DNA of 64,000 bases, taken from contig JAWQUS010000011.1 of NCBI GenBank assembly GCA_036365455.1, positions 5,972,001 to 6,036,000 on the forward strand, read 5' to 3'. Positions 22,284 to 33,969 of this stretch are shown piece after piece. A program made the translations under genes and the position numbers. This DNA comes from Macrosoma leucophasiata. Its lineage: Eukaryota; Arthropoda; Insecta; Lepidoptera; Hedylidae. How positions within the stretch are numbered: the stretch's first letter is position 1; each line of letters begins with the position of its first letter. The notes beneath the pieces were generated by a model. It was given only the letters and a program-made list of their open reading frames with translations. It was not told where the DNA came from and ran no database searches.

Positions 22284-22330
22284 TTTCTAGGGTGGAGTAT
22301 CCAATAATAATAGATACTCCACCCTAGAAA
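22284..22330. other. Perfect 18-bp inverted repeat, 11-nt loop
   Basis: TTTCTAGGGTGGAGTATC (22284-22301) and its exact reverse complement (22313-22330). It stands alone, with no second copy seen in the window. Confidence 0.85.
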
Positions 22331-22887
22331 ATTGAGATTCGATTTTTGTTTTAGTTACAACCACACAAGTAGTGAAATGTAGATATTATCCAACCACAGT
22401 GAAAGAAATGACATTTTCGCCCAATTTCAAATCCTTTCTTTTGTTCCTCTTTGCTGGCCATGTTTGAATTTGTAGAAGATAGACGATCAATCGCAAATCG
22501 ATAATTGTTACGTCGATTTTATCGTGGATGGGTTTATCACACTCTCGACCTTAAAATTTATCTTTTTCACAAAGTATCGCCATCCCTACCAACTTTGTTG
22601 AAAAGCAACGTTGTCAACTAAATCAGCACACAACATTGGCGCAAACTAAACCAAAAGAATATTAGTGCAGCAATTAGATTTACGCGAACCACTGCAAAAC
22701 AATTAATGGTCGCGCTATTCAAACGCCCGCGCCCGGTCCAAATGAAATTGCACTAGGGAATATAAATGGTGCCGATTTTGAGACAGAATGTAATATGGAT
22801 GGACCGGTCATTGTGGAGTCATATTATTTGGCAAGTGTCCCATTGCATCCACGAGACTTCACGAGAGACGCTCTCGTCGATTTTTGA

Positions 22888-23425
22888 CATTAAGAGCCCA
22901 CGAAGACAGTCTTGAGTTCTGCGTTGTTAAGAATGTACCGAGTCAATACAACAACGCACATAGCGGGCAGTCAGACCGCGGCGGTCAAAGCGGAACGTTA
23001 CGTTCTAAGAGTTCTTTTCCCGCCGAGACAGAGACCGCTAGAACGCCGCGATGTCTGAGGTTGGAAACATGGAAAAATTAATTGAATTGGTTAGGGAAAG
23101 GAGTTAATTATATGATTTAAGTCATGTAAATGAAATCTTAAAAAATATATTTAAAAAATAGTAAATACTGAAAAATACTACTGAATTCGCCTTGTTCTTC
23201 TCGCGTTGTGTTGATTGGGTTTTTAAAGCTTCTAAGCTCCACAGGATCCATAATTCTTCATCGAAAGATGAACTTTCCAGGGACATGTTGCATGTACTAA
23301 AAAGATACTAATGAAACTAGAATGCGAGAATTTGAACGCCACTTGTGTGCGTCGGAACTCTTGAGCGGTCAACCGTCACTAGAATGCGGAACTCTGACCG
23401 CTCTCTGTCTGCGTGGGCTCTGAAA
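22888..23425. mobile_element. Candidate DNA transposon remnant with AGAGCCCACG ends
   Basis: AGAGCCCACGAAGACAG at about 22890 faces CTGTCTGCGTGGGCTCTG (23405-23422). The right subterminal region carries GAGCGGTC and GACCGCTC motifs. The right end, read outward, is CAGAGCCC, a CAG-type start used by hAT elements; the left end is mutated. No clean 8-bp target duplication was found. Confidence 0.45.
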
Positions 23426-23861
23426 TCAAGTTTCTGTATATTTTTAAAATGATTTTGCACGATTAATGTTGACCCAATGATAAACTCACCAACTTTGTAA
23501 TGGTACTGGTTTGTAAATACGTTGTGGATTTGAGCCGAAATTTGTGCCCGTCCCAACGGCATAAAATTCGGTACGACTCTATTAATATTTGTTTCATGTC
23601 TAAATGTTAATCTAATGAGTTTATACTATGAGCCCATGAAGTTTTTTAGATTTTATTGAGAGCGTAAGTTTAAGATATAGGAGATACTTTGCACCCTGTA
23701 CAAGGCTAGTAGGTAAAGTATATATTAATAGGCTAAATAATTTCTGAAAATATTACTCACCGCTTTGAACATGTTTGCATTAATTTATAGTTAAACTGGC
23801 ACATATGTATAATATAATAATAATAATAATGGAAGAGTTAAATGAGTTGAAGATGTCATCA

Positions 23862-23936
23862 TTATTTCAATGGCCTTGCGGGTAAAAAAATTTGGGGATT
23901 TTTTTACCCGCAAGCCTAGGCTTAGATTGAAATATG
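23862..23936. other. Two-step hairpin around 17-bp perfect arms
   Basis: CTTGCGGGTAAAAAAAT (23875-23891) pairs with ATTTTTTTACCCGCAAG (23898-23914) around a 6-nt loop. Further out, ATTTCAAT faces ATTGAAAT with an unpaired bulge on the right side. Confidence 0.75.
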
Positions 23937-24025
23937 TGGTAACACTAGATTAATTCGTATAATTTGTCTCGCGCGCTTGGTAGGTAATCCAAGGGGTACT
24001 TATATGCTTTGTTCACAATAAAATG

Positions 24026-24135
24026 TAAGTTTGTTCTGTTCGGGCTCTCAAAAGGAAAAAACACGAAACCCTTAAAAATCGCTCGTGCGTTTGTCTGTTT
24101 GTTCGTTTGTCGCAGCCGATTTTTTCTGACAGTAC
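24026..24135 (+). mobile_element. R600 fragment, diverged
   Basis: CTCAAAAGGAAAAAACACG followed by ATCGCTCGTGCGTTTGTCTG and CGCAGCCGATTTT matches the first ~100 bp of R600. Confidence 0.5.
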
Positions 24136-25776
24136 TGGACATTTAGAGATTTTGTATAAGTACCGATGTACGAAAGAAAGAAAATATATTTATATCGAAT
24201 ATAACTTTATAGAATCTTTCGAAACGATATTAGAAATTAAAAATTACCTACAGTGAATAACTATTACATAAAGTAAAATAGATATTATATTAAATTGAAA
24301 TAAAAACAATACAGATAAAATATCATCACATTTTTAAATTTCTTCCTTCCAAAAACTAGGATAGGAAATAAAAGAATTATTTGTTGATGAAAAATAGCGC
24401 CAAACAATAATGGCGACACAAATGGTAACAAGCGTTTGTTCTAGGATTTCTACGCTCGGCAGTCACACGTGAATTTGCATAATATACAAATAGATTACGA
24501 TCCCACTGCAGAATCATTTCGTTCATCCAGATAAGTATGCTGCAAACCTAATTTTTACGCATATTTTAAGAAAATAAATATATCCACTAGGTTGCCTATC
24601 AAAAAATGGGTAAAAAATTTTGGGGAAGATTTTTTTTTACTTGTTTTTTCAATAAAATGTCGTCCACTTCACGGCAATATGTATAAAAACTCTTCTGTCT
24701 GTTTCTCTATCTGTCTGTATATTTGTACGCACTTTACGGAAACTGTACAGAATGAAATTAGAACTGTTTTCACAGTTATATTGCTTAAGGTCTCACTTAA
24801 ATATGATAGGCCCTGCGAAATAAACAATACATTGTATCCGAGCAAAACCGGGGCAGGTCGCTTGTAATAAACAACTTGAATGTCTAATATTTTAAATTAT
24901 AGAAGATCGAATTCGGTTTTGACCCTAAAAATAAGTCATTTATATTTCGATCGCCGGTATGCGATGGTATGTTTTTTTGTTAATATTTTTTTGAAATTTA
25001 CAATTCAGAAATCTTTTCGGGGCCCTTCGGTGTGAACATAAAATTAACATTCCAGTGTTATGATCCTTTTTTTTTTGTCGAAAATAGATAAATTATTTTT
25101 AACGCATCATTACTTCCACCATAAATATAAAAGCAGCTCCATTTCGTAACAATATCCATAGATTTCGCACCTTAAATTTTAATACATCATATTATAATTC
25201 CAATGCAACAACCAACAGCCACGATTATTTATAGAGCTGTAAAGAGCTCGGCATCTGGCAGCAATTGTTCCGTAAAAAGGGTCTGATAATTATTCATATA
25301 AAATTACGTCTATGTAATAAGCCAGGGTTTTGTTATCATCATTGGCATTATAAGGTAACTCCTGTAAATATCAAACATAATTTACAATTTTTGAAAATAA
25401 TTATGGTTTTACAGTGAAAAAATAAAGGTAGGTACTATGAAGAAGGCAGTTAGCCTCATAGCGGACGTTTTCGTCATAAGGATCACAAAAGTTTACAAAA
25501 TAACTTTGTTTCCTTCTTCGCTAAAGCAAATTATAATCCAAACAAACTAAATTTAGTAAATCCAGTTCATTGTACCTATTCGGTAAATACCAAACTTGAA
25601 AAATATAAGACTCACCTAGATGCGATATAATAATATACGCTACCTATGGAAAAATTTAATGTTATAAATACTAATTCATAAACGTACATTAGACACGACG
25701 GTCGGCGTCGGATCGTGATGACCCCACCGCCCACTAGCGGAAGTATTCTCTTATCTTTAAGTTATTAATTATACTT
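24136..25776. other. No recognisable feature
   Basis: AT-rich. A 91-codon frame (24592-24867) has no motif. No tRNA or repeat was recognised. Confidence 0.4.
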
Positions 25777-26127
25777 AATAATGGCAACCCTTGATACGTC
25801 TCACTGCTGGGTACGAGTCTCTCCCCTTCTTGGGAGGAGGCCTGGAGCTTACTCCACCACGCTGCTCCAATGCGGGTCGGTGGAGATAAGGGTTAGTGGC
25901 CAACCCGCTGTCTGTTTTCAAACCGCCTATAAGGCCACCGACAAGGCTATTCCGACTGCTATCTATCGATAGCAACCGGGACCGACGGCTTAGCGTGCCC
26001 TCCGAAGCACGGAAACGCGCATTTAATTTGCCACGAGCGGTCACCCATCATACACCCGACCGCGCCCGTATCGCTTAACCGAGTAGATCGCCTCCGATCT
26101 ACACCAGCCGGGTCCATGTGCGCTTCA
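25777..26127 (-). mobile_element. SINE-5S copy, full length
   Basis: Minus-strand orientation of the 5S-derived SINE: GGTTAAGCGATACGGGCGCG and ATGATGGGTGACCGC near its 5' end, TGCTATCGATAGATAGCAGT in the body, and GGGTTGCCATTATTAAG at its 3' end. It is not followed by the 780-bp unit. Confidence 0.75.
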
Positions 26128-26615
26128 TTGTCTCTTATACTTAGTGGAAGATATTTTTTCTGTTAGTGCGAAAAATTATAGCAGTCAACCAAACAATTGC
26201 GGTCAACCCATTCCTATGGGGTGTTAGCAAGTGCAATAACTCAAGATGGGGCAGCAGCATCTCTTTCTCTCTTTCTTCCTTAATAAGTGTTCGTTAATAA
26301 ATCCAAACTTTAAACCTCACTTGTATTCAAAGTGCAGTCCAGGATTCCAGTATGAAGTTTTCATTTGACTCCGCCATTCAGGCGCAACTGAATAATAAAC
26401 AGGCCGACGAACAGCGTTCGACTTTTACACTACTTTGAGCCACAAGAGTGCTCGGGTGCTCTCAGTTTAACTTACTCCTTAATGTCACACCGTTATAATG
26501 TATGAACGTCTTTCAGCTGGTACATTTTTAGACCCGACTTTTTGTGTTACGACTTAGATATGAGTTATTACTGTTATTAGAAAACTTATAATGTACGTAG
26601 TACGAGAGACGGTAT

Positions 26616-26925
26616 CTATACATACAAATAAATAAAATTGGAATGTCTGTTTGTCATATAAAAATAACCGCTTTTTACTAAATGCATATGTAATGTATAC
26701 ACGGTACATACACCAAAACATTTTTTACAATTTTTGTCTGTCTGTCTGTTTGTTCCCGCTAATCTCAGGAACGGCTGGACCGATTTTGACGGGACTTTCA
26801 CTGGCTGATAGTTTATGTAATAAGGAGTAACTTAGGCTACTTTTATACTAGCTGCGCCCACGACTTCGTCTGGGTACATAATGAACAATCATTAATTCTC
26901 GAAACGAAGTCGCGGGCACAGCTAG
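26616..26925 (+). mobile_element. Helitron-like element (LEP1/MINE type)
   Basis: AATTGGAATGTCTGTTTG, AACCGCTTTTTACTAAATG, the AACGGCTGGACCGATTTTGA block, and a terminal part with CGAAGTCGCGGGCACAGCTAGT. It is the same element as at 42747 (plus) and 1640 (minus). Confidence 0.65.
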
Positions 26926-26949
26926 TTAGAAATATAATAATTTTATTCA

Positions 26950-27035
26950 ACTGCCTCAGTAGGCTGGTAACAGTCCACTACTACTACACTGGGGTCCTAG
27001 GCCCAATAAAAGGCTCTACTACCAATTAAAGGGTT
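26950..27035 (+). mobile_element. SINE-T head fragment
   Basis: CTGCCTCAGTAGGCTGGTAA then CCACTACTACTACACTGGGG and GGTCCTAGGCCC. The B box is mutated, and the body is missing after ~65 bp. Confidence 0.45.
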
Positions 27036-27474
27036 AATACAGTTCGATTTTAAAATTAAAAATCTATGCAACCATGGATAAAACATAATTTTAAAAAGGC
27101 ATCACAAGTTTTTATATATTGAATACAGTTACCTTAAAAAAATACTAAAATATACTTCTTATAAATATACACCAAAAAGGCGGTCGGGTACTTCCAGCTT
27201 AACTATCTCCTTAATGTGACACATTTATAACATTTGAACGCCTTTCAGCTGTTATATTTTAGCCCCCACTCTTTTGTGTTAAGAACTTATATGAAGGATA
27301 TTAGAAAACTTATAATGTAAAACATCGTAAAAGTGGACACGTTGTATGATAATTTTGTTGAATTGCTTTGTTCATAAGTTCATAAAGTTACTTAACTTTT
27401 AACACGCGTATAGGTAGGTATACCTTACCTTCTTACTTTATTTTATTTTTAAAGAAAAATGGAAAGAAAAATTT

Positions 27475-27550
27475 GACTTCAGGCGAGACTCGAACTCGCG
27501 ACCTACTGGGAATCTAGTCCAGCCGCTCTTCCAATTGAGCTAATGAAGCC
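27475..27550 (-). tRNA. tRNA-like sequence (pseudogene or SINE head), anticodon unclear
   Basis: 76 nt on the minus strand. The seven acceptor pairs (GGCTTCA with TGAAGTC) include one G-U. The D arm is GCTC/GAGC and the T arm GCGAG-TTCGAGT-CTCGC is perfect. The anticodon stem CTGG/CCAG closes a loop CTAGATT with an A-C mismatch. Nominal anticodon AGA would read Ser, but there is no long variable arm, so the identity is doubtful. The 3' flank AAATTTTTCTTTCCATTTTT is shared with the copy at 61854, so this is a dispersed tRNA-derived repeat rather than a working gene. Confidence 0.5.
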
Positions 27551-27960
27551 CTGCCCGATTTTGTCAAATCTTTCCTTCACATCTATTGCATTGCTTTATG
27601 GTAGCAGCAGCGCCATCTATTACCAACTATGCTAGTTAGGCAACCGATATAATAGACTTTTCAGTTTATTGAATATCGTAAAGAAGTCGCTTTTACACTT
27701 AATAATTGTTTTATATTATTTCGCGTTAACACACATGCTTGTGAGATATATTTTATTTTTAAAGAAAAATGGCTTCTTACTTTAATTCAGTATAATTGCC
27801 ATGTCTATGAGGTTTTTGTTATTATCTTTACAAGATTTTTAAGAATAATGTAATACATACATTGTCATGTCGTGATAATGACAAATTATTAAATTTATAA
27901 ATAAATGTATTAGTGGTTTAAAATTGACACGGGAAACCATCAATTCAGATTAGATGTTGT

Positions 27961-28073
27961 TCTCCACCAATCCGCATTGGAGCAGCGTGGTGGAGTAAGC
28001 TCCAGGCCTCCCCCAAAAAGGGGAGAGACTCGTGCCCAGCAGTGGGACGTATAATGGGTTGCCATTATTATTG
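27961..28073 (+). mobile_element. SINE-5S 3' fragment
   Basis: Covers only the last ~110 bp, from CTCCACCAATCCGCATTGG to GGGTTGCCATTATTATTG. The 5S-like head is lost by 5' truncation. Confidence 0.7.
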
Positions 28074-28681
28074 TCAATTGTCCCAAAAAAATTAAACCAA
28101 GCATGAAAAGTTGCAATGTTATAGAATATTCAGTCTACTGTTCTTGACTCCCATCCCCGACTTAAAAATAAAAGACGCAGAATCTAAACTCGAAAACCGA
28201 TAACACACTTTTGTATTTTTACAAATTTCCTCAAAAATAATTATTTTTACCAACGAAGGACAGCAAGATTTTCTAAAATTTAGCTAAGGTAGTCCCACGC
28301 TCGATGTCTAGCATGTCAAGGACGCCTTTTGAATTTAGAATTCGAACCTATTTCTCGAATTAGCCTACTCTAATAGAGCCATAAACAACAGAGCGTCCTG
28401 TCTAAATCATGAACAATAATTATTCATGCTCAAAACGAAAACGCCGCGCTACGCATATTAACTATCCGCAGCCGAGTTCTGAACTGGCTATGCGGCAATA
28501 TTAGACCGAATTGATTTCAACTCGGTATTGCAAGTTTCAATATAGTCGGGTTTGTTTCTGATTGCAACTAAGTTGCTATTGAATATCAGCCGAGTTTGTG
28601 GGATTGCGCGTTTAGAGAAGTTTTATTAAACGTTATTGTGATTTTGAATAACCACCCAATAAGTTTCAAATTTTCAAATGA
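28074..28681. other. No recognisable feature
   Basis: No gene or repeat recognised between the two SINE-5S pieces. Confidence 0.4.
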
Positions 28682-29053
28682 AGCGCGCATGGCCCTGCGG
28701 CTTGTGTAGATCGTAAGCGATCTACTCGGTTAAGCACTAAGGGCGCGGTCGGGTAGTGTGATGGGTGACCGCTAGTGGCAAAATTAAATGCGCGTTTCCG
28801 TGCTTCTGAGGGCACGTTAAGCCGTCGGTCCCGGTTGCTATCGATAGATAGCAGTCGTTAAAACTTGTCGGAGGCCTTGAGGTTTGAAAACATCTGACAG
28901 CAGGTTGGCCACTAACCCAACCACCTCCACCAATCCGCATTGGAGCAGCATGGTGGAGTACGCTCAAGGCCTCCCCCTCCCAAAAAAAGGGGAGAGACTC
29001 GTGCCCAGCAGTGGGACGTATAATGGGTTGCCATTATTTTATTATTATTTATG
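28682..29053 (+). mobile_element. SINE-5S copy, full length
   Basis: The 5S-like promoter module is at 28728-28774 (GGTTAAGCACTAAGGGCGCG, then GTGATGGGTGACCGC). The body has the ATCGATAGATAG palindrome, and the 3' tail is CCATTATTTTATTATTATTT. Confidence 0.8.
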
Positions 29054-29417
29054 TTTCAAAATCTCATATTTGCACTCGTGATTTGACTGTAAACTGTAAT
29101 GAGTATCAGTAGGTATATCAGGTTAAAAGAATACTTGCAAAATAATTTTTTTTCTAAGTTCCTTTTGACTTTATGGCTACTCCTTATTTCGAAGAAAATG
29201 TAGTGTAAAAAAGTAAAGTGTTTAAATTATATTCTTTCTGCTTTTTAATGGTCTACTAAAATGTATAGTAGCCATTTTGAAACTGTCTTGTTTAAAACTA
29301 ACGGAGCCAGGCGGGTTTTTCCCTGTCTGTTATGCGAAAATATAAAGCCTGTGGCCATCCTGATATAACAAACTAGGTAAATCTGTCCTTTTTTTTCAAA
29401 CACACATTAATTTTATC

Positions 29418-29773
29418 TTTCTTTTATGTCATGAAATGGCATAGTAGCATACAGTTCACATCGATGGTAAATGAATACTTCAACCTTAAACATTCACATA
29501 AAAACCTGGGATGTCACACGACACAGTTTACATTTTTTTTTTTTAATTTTCTGATTTTCCCCCCGTAAGTGGCCCCCCTGTTTAAAATTTATTATTTTAC
29601 TTGACGTGTTCATCTTTGGGTCACCAATTTACATATATACATCAAATTTCAACTCAATCGGTCGAGTAGTTTCGGAGCAAATTGGCTGTGACAGACGGAC
29701 AGACAGACAGACAGACGCACGAGTGATCCTATTAGGGTTCCTTTTTTCCTTTTAAGGTACGGAACCCTAAAAA
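29418..29773 (-). mobile_element. SINE-A fragment directly abutting an R600 fragment
   Basis: 29418-29510 is a diverged minus-strand SINE-A 3' part (GCATACAGTTCACATCGATGG). 29511-29773 is the 5' half of R600 on the minus strand, from TGTCACACGACACAG to GGTACGGAACCCTAAAAA. Confidence 0.6.
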
Positions 29774-29854
29774 TAAGCAGAAGTTATTTTTTTTTCATTA
29801 ATTAATATCAAAAAACATAACTGAGGAATTGTGGGTACACCCAATTCCATGTAG

Positions 29855-30105
29855 GTGGTGAATTTATTGACATTAATTAATTGTACACATCAGCAAACTC
29901 GTGGCAGCCACTGCGAATCTTTGTCTTTGCAAAACACAACATATCACACGATCCGGCCGATTCCCGGATCAAGTCTGGGATACCGGAGGGTCAAATCCGG
30001 GATAAACCCTGAGATCTCGGATTCAATCCCCAAATTGGATGTGCCTGAGTAGTGCTCTCTAGTCATTTGATGACCTGCTACATGTTTGGTACTATTTATA
30101 ACATA
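29855..30105. other. Unassigned
   Basis: GGATTCAATCCCC near 30019 looks B-box-like, but no matching A box or SINE body was found. Confidence 0.3.
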
Positions 30106-30333
30106 AATACTTGCCGCTAAATGGTAGTGTTCAGCACTATCGTGTTCCGGTCAGGTGGTAATGTACGGCCCTGTAATTTCCGGCACAGAGGCATAACAAC
30201 TTAGACCTCAGGAGTGGTAACGCATTTGCATTTTGACCTTGGTCTTTGTGTGGGTGTCTATAGGCTGCAGTCATCACTTAACATCAATGTGAACTGCATG
30301 CTTGTTTGCCACTTCAATTACATAAAAAAAAAA
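30106..30333 (+). mobile_element. SINE-A, 5' truncated
   Basis: Starts at TACTTGCCGCTAAATGGTAG; the first ~70 bp are absent. The A-rich tail is intact. Confidence 0.75.
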
Positions 30334-30816
30334 TATTTTGAGGTCTGACTTTACGATCCTTTAGAAGGATTCATAACTTGGAAGTCTGAGAATAGCCTTT
30401 GATACAGGAGCATAAAACTTTAAAAAGGGTGATTTACATATTCTTTTTACGACGCCTGCGACCTTTTATATTTTTCACATTGCGACCAATCTACTCGTAT
30501 TTCTAACTATATTCAATCTTCCGTAAAAATCTTTTCTAATATCCGTAAATTATACAATCTTAAATTGATTTTTTGCAGGTCGTTTAGCCGGCAGGTTGTT
30601 TCTTATTTTGTTCTTCATTACCCTATAGATAGACCATACATACTCGTAAATAGAAAAAAAAGTATCTAATGTATTTCTAAATCGGGTACAAAAATTATAG
30701 AGGTAGGAAGAATTAAGAAAATCATTAATTTCATAATTTTTTTGATTAAAATTATAAAAGGAAAGTACTAAGTATACGCACAATAACCCAGTTATGTTTT
30801 TTGATATTCATCAATG

Positions 30817-30994
30817 TGTATGGCCCAGTAGTAACTATCACAAAGACATAACAAGTCAGGTCTCAGAGGTGGCAACGCATCTCTCTGGCAACGACCTCTA
30901 GTCTTTGTGTGGTTGTCTATAGGCTGCAGGCTGCAGTCATCTTTTAACATTCATGTGAACAGCATGCTTGTATGCCACCTTCATAACAAAAAAA
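30817..30994 (+). mobile_element. SINE-A, 5' truncated, diverged
   Basis: Begins GTATGGCCCAGTAGTAACTATC and ends TTCATAACAAAAAAA. It contains a GGCTGCAGGCTGCAG micro-duplication. It belongs to the subfamily with TAACTATCACA in place of the TTTCCGGCACA segment (also at 32948 and 60956). Confidence 0.65.
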
Positions 30995-31009
30995 TCGCCA
31001 ATATCTTTT

Positions 31010-31195
31010 GACGTGACAACGTCTTAAATTAGGTTGCGGCTCGGAGTCACTCATGAAAAAGTGTAACGCCCGGTAACGTAACGATGAGTCACCGAACGAG
31101 AGAGAGGCCTGCCGGACCGGCGAATGCCTTTCTACCGCGAAAAAGACGTTGCCACGTAAAATATTCGCCCGTAAAACCGACTTTACAGGCAACCA
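31010..31195. mobile_element. MITE with ACGTGACAACGTCTT ends, copy 2
   Basis: Left end at 31011; right end AAGACGTTGCCACGT with one change. The flank AAAATATTCGCCCGTAAAACC follows as in copy 1. It begins 16 bp after the SINE-A tail ending at 30994. Confidence 0.7.
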
Positions 31196-31705
31196 GTTTT
31201 TTTTAAGAAATGCAGTCGTCAATTTACCTTATAAAATAGTGTATTGTACTTATAACAATTCCTTATATTATGTAAGTATCATGTTATTTACTTTTCTTTA
31301 TCTTCATGTTCACCATATGGCTGGTATACCTACTGATTCGAATCTAACGTTTGATTACTATCTAGATTCTATCCGCTATTCCTTAAATAATTTATGGAGT
31401 TATTTTTGACTATTTTTGGCCATTATAATCATCTCCTTGCAAGCATACTGATTCAAATCTTATCGTTTGATCGCTATCTAGGTTCCCTTATCAAATTTCT
31501 TGGCACTTGGCACCGGTATTGCATCTCTAACCAATTTTTGACTTGGCAGAATATACTGACCATTTCAATTTATTCCAATCTTATGATCGGTTCGGATTTT
31601 TGGAACGCGATTTTTGGATTGGAATCTGACTTCATAAGTGATGCCAATAGTTTTCTGTTTGTTTTAGTTTCTTTAGATTTATTACGCTACTTGATATTAT
31701 TTTGC
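31196..31705. other. Unassigned; short internal duplication
   Basis: CTGATTCGAATCTAACGTTT (near 31332) and CTGATTCAAATCTTATCGTT (near 31448) form a diverged ~50-bp repeat with GCTATCTAGGTT-like sequence. A 107-codon frame (31394-31717) across it is hydrophobic and probably chance. Confidence 0.35.
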
Positions 31706-31894
31706 TACTGGTGGTAGAGCTCCAGACGGGGCTCGCGGGTGTAAGCACCACCCCATTACCTAATTTACTAGATTTACTAGGTAGTGTTCAGCAACATAGT
31801 GTTTCGTTCAGGTGGTAATGTACGGCCCTGTAATTTTAGGTACTCTTTCTTTTTGTGGTATAACAACTTAGACCTCAAAAGTGATAATGCATCT
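31706..31894 (+). mobile_element. SINE-A, 3' truncated
   Basis: The 5' end is intact. The element breaks off at GTGATAATGCATCT. CTCTTTCTTTTTGTGG interrupts the middle. Confidence 0.65.
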
Positions 31895-32050
31895 ACAATG
31901 AAATCCCGGCTGTATCCCATCTGCTCCGGTGACTTGGCCCGCCACCGGGCCACTTGGGAAAAAAAAGTTTTAACTGGCCCGGTGATATGCTTACCGGGCC
32001 AGATGACACAAATCAAGTGCCATCGTCCCCGGTAAGGGGAGAAAAGAGGA
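31895..32050. other. Unidentified GC-rich repeat-like piece
   Basis: CCGGCTGTATCCCATCTGCTC and several CCGGGCC motifs, including GGCCCGGTGATATGCTTACCGGGCC-like symmetry. It starts exactly where the SINE-A stops, so it is probably the edge of another insertion. I cannot name it. Confidence 0.4.
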
Positions 32051-32654
32051 TACGCCTCGTTATTTGTGAAATACTCACTACATGCATCAAAGAAAGCGAT
32101 TGAACTTTAAAATCATACTGCTTAGTATATAATAATCAGTTTTTATTGTGAATGATGCAATATCAACTTGTGTCATAGGTCTCAATCTGAAATAGACTTA
32201 TATATCTTTTTGAATTTGAACATAGGTACCTAATAACAATATGTTTATAATAATAATAATAATCAACGAAGCCAAAATTCTATGAACTAAACAAAATTAT
32301 TAATAAATACTTATTATAACATACAGTCTTCAATATGATTTTCAAAAAAAGTATATGTAACCTACTTACATATATTTTAAGAAACTTAACGTTGTTTTTT
32401 TTAGTAACAAAGAGTCTGCATACCAATTTTTGTCCTAAGTCCAATACAAATTTCACCCCTTCTGTTAGGGGATGGGGGCAAAAGTCTATAAAATATAAAA
32501 AAATTATAAAAGGAAAGTATTAAGTATACGCACAATAACATGCTAGAGATAACCATAGAGCAACGCGGATAGGAAATAACCGAGTTATTTTATTTTTAAA
32601 GAAACCGAATTAGCAGGTGGGTCCATGCATTGTTTTTACAAGTCTTAAATACTT
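32051..32654. other. No recognisable feature
   Basis: AT-rich, with a short AAT tract near 32248. Confidence 0.4.
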
Positions 32655-32947
32655 TACTGGTGGTAGAGTTCCAACTGTAGGAGCTCGAGAGCGTAGGCAC
32701 CACCGCATTACCTAATATACTTGCCGTTAAATGGTAGTGTTCAGCACTATCGTGTTCCGGTCAGGTGGTAATGTACGGCTCTGTAATTTCCGGCACATAG
32801 GCATAACACCTAATGCCTCAGGAGTGGCAGCGCATTTGCATTTTGACCTCTGGTCATTGTGTGGGTGTCTATAGGCTGCAGTCATCACTTAACATCAATG
32901 TGAACTGCACGCTTGTTTGCCACTTTTATAACATAAAAAAAAAAAAA
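32655..32947 (+). mobile_element. SINE-A, full length
   Basis: Complete copy with a 13-nt A tail. The 5' hairpin is disturbed (GAGTTCCAACTGTAGGAGCTC). Confidence 0.75.
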
Positions 32948-33175
32948 TCTATCTGCCACTAAATGGTACTGTACAGCACTATCGTGTTCCGGTAAGATGG
33001 TGATGTACGGCCCCGTAATAACTATCACAGAGACATGACACCTTAGGTCTCAGGGGTGGAACCCATCTGCATTTTGACTTCTAGTCTTTGTGCGGGCGTC
33101 TGTAGGCTGCAGTCAACACTTAACATCAATGTAAACTGCATGCTTTATTGCCACCTTCCTTACATAAAATAAAAC
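32948..33175 (+). mobile_element. SINE-A second copy, 5' truncated, tandem to the previous one
   Basis: Starts directly at the A tail of the preceding element (CTGCCACTAAATGGTACTG). It belongs to the TAACTATCACAGAGACATGA subfamily, so it is not a simple duplication of its neighbour. Confidence 0.7.
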
Positions 33176-33969
33176 ATATCTAAGTATTTTATGTCTGTTT
33201 CTTTCGTGTTATTTGCGCTACACTAACCAATATAAACTACAAAAGTGTTAATAGGCTTTTTTCATGTAATTATCTGCTAGATTAAATTCTTGCGCCCTTA
33301 AGATTAAGTGGCCCACTGTTGACCGTATTCAGTACTCTTAGTTCTCTAACATCAGTCCTTAAAACAAACCTTTCGAGTTCAATCGAAACCATCTATTCCA
33401 TTCGATCTAACATCTATTACCTCGTATTCTCGGTCGAGATAATTCCAACGCCTATCAGCAACCAATTACATCGGTTAATCGGCCGATAGATGACCGTTTC
33501 AGGGGTCGTCAGCATCCCGCCCACAAAGCGTGGAATGCCGATACAATAATTAAAACCAATCAAGACGGACAAACCGATTAAGCAATACGTCAGTTTTTGG
33601 AAAAGCAGATAAACATTTTCAGCGAATTATCAGAATTATTATAAAAAGACTTAGAGGAAAGAAACTAGTTCAAGAATATAAGACAAATCGTGTTATTTTT
33701 TTTTTATTCCTTTATACGAAAAAACTACTTAGATTGTTAACATAAAAATATTGCAGTGCTGCATAGTAATATTGTGTTAATTTCTATCAATCTTAATGAT
33801 GAAATTGGTTGTTTTATTTTATTGGGGTTTTCACAATAACACATGCAAGTGAAATATTTTTCAGGTGCAAATGTAAACCCAAATTTACTTTAAGCGGGAA
33901 TTTTAACACGCTATTTCTGAGCCACTAGTCCATTACAGTAGAGTAATACAGTAATCTAATTATATCTTT
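33176..33969. other. No recognisable feature
   Basis: GC rises at about 33420-33600 (TCGGTTAATCGGCCGATAG), but no gene or repeat is recognised. Confidence 0.4.

Noticed and set aside
27475..27550. Functional tRNA gene
   Set aside because: The anticodon stem has a mismatch, the nominal anticodon conflicts with the short variable loop, and the flank is shared with a second copy at 61854.
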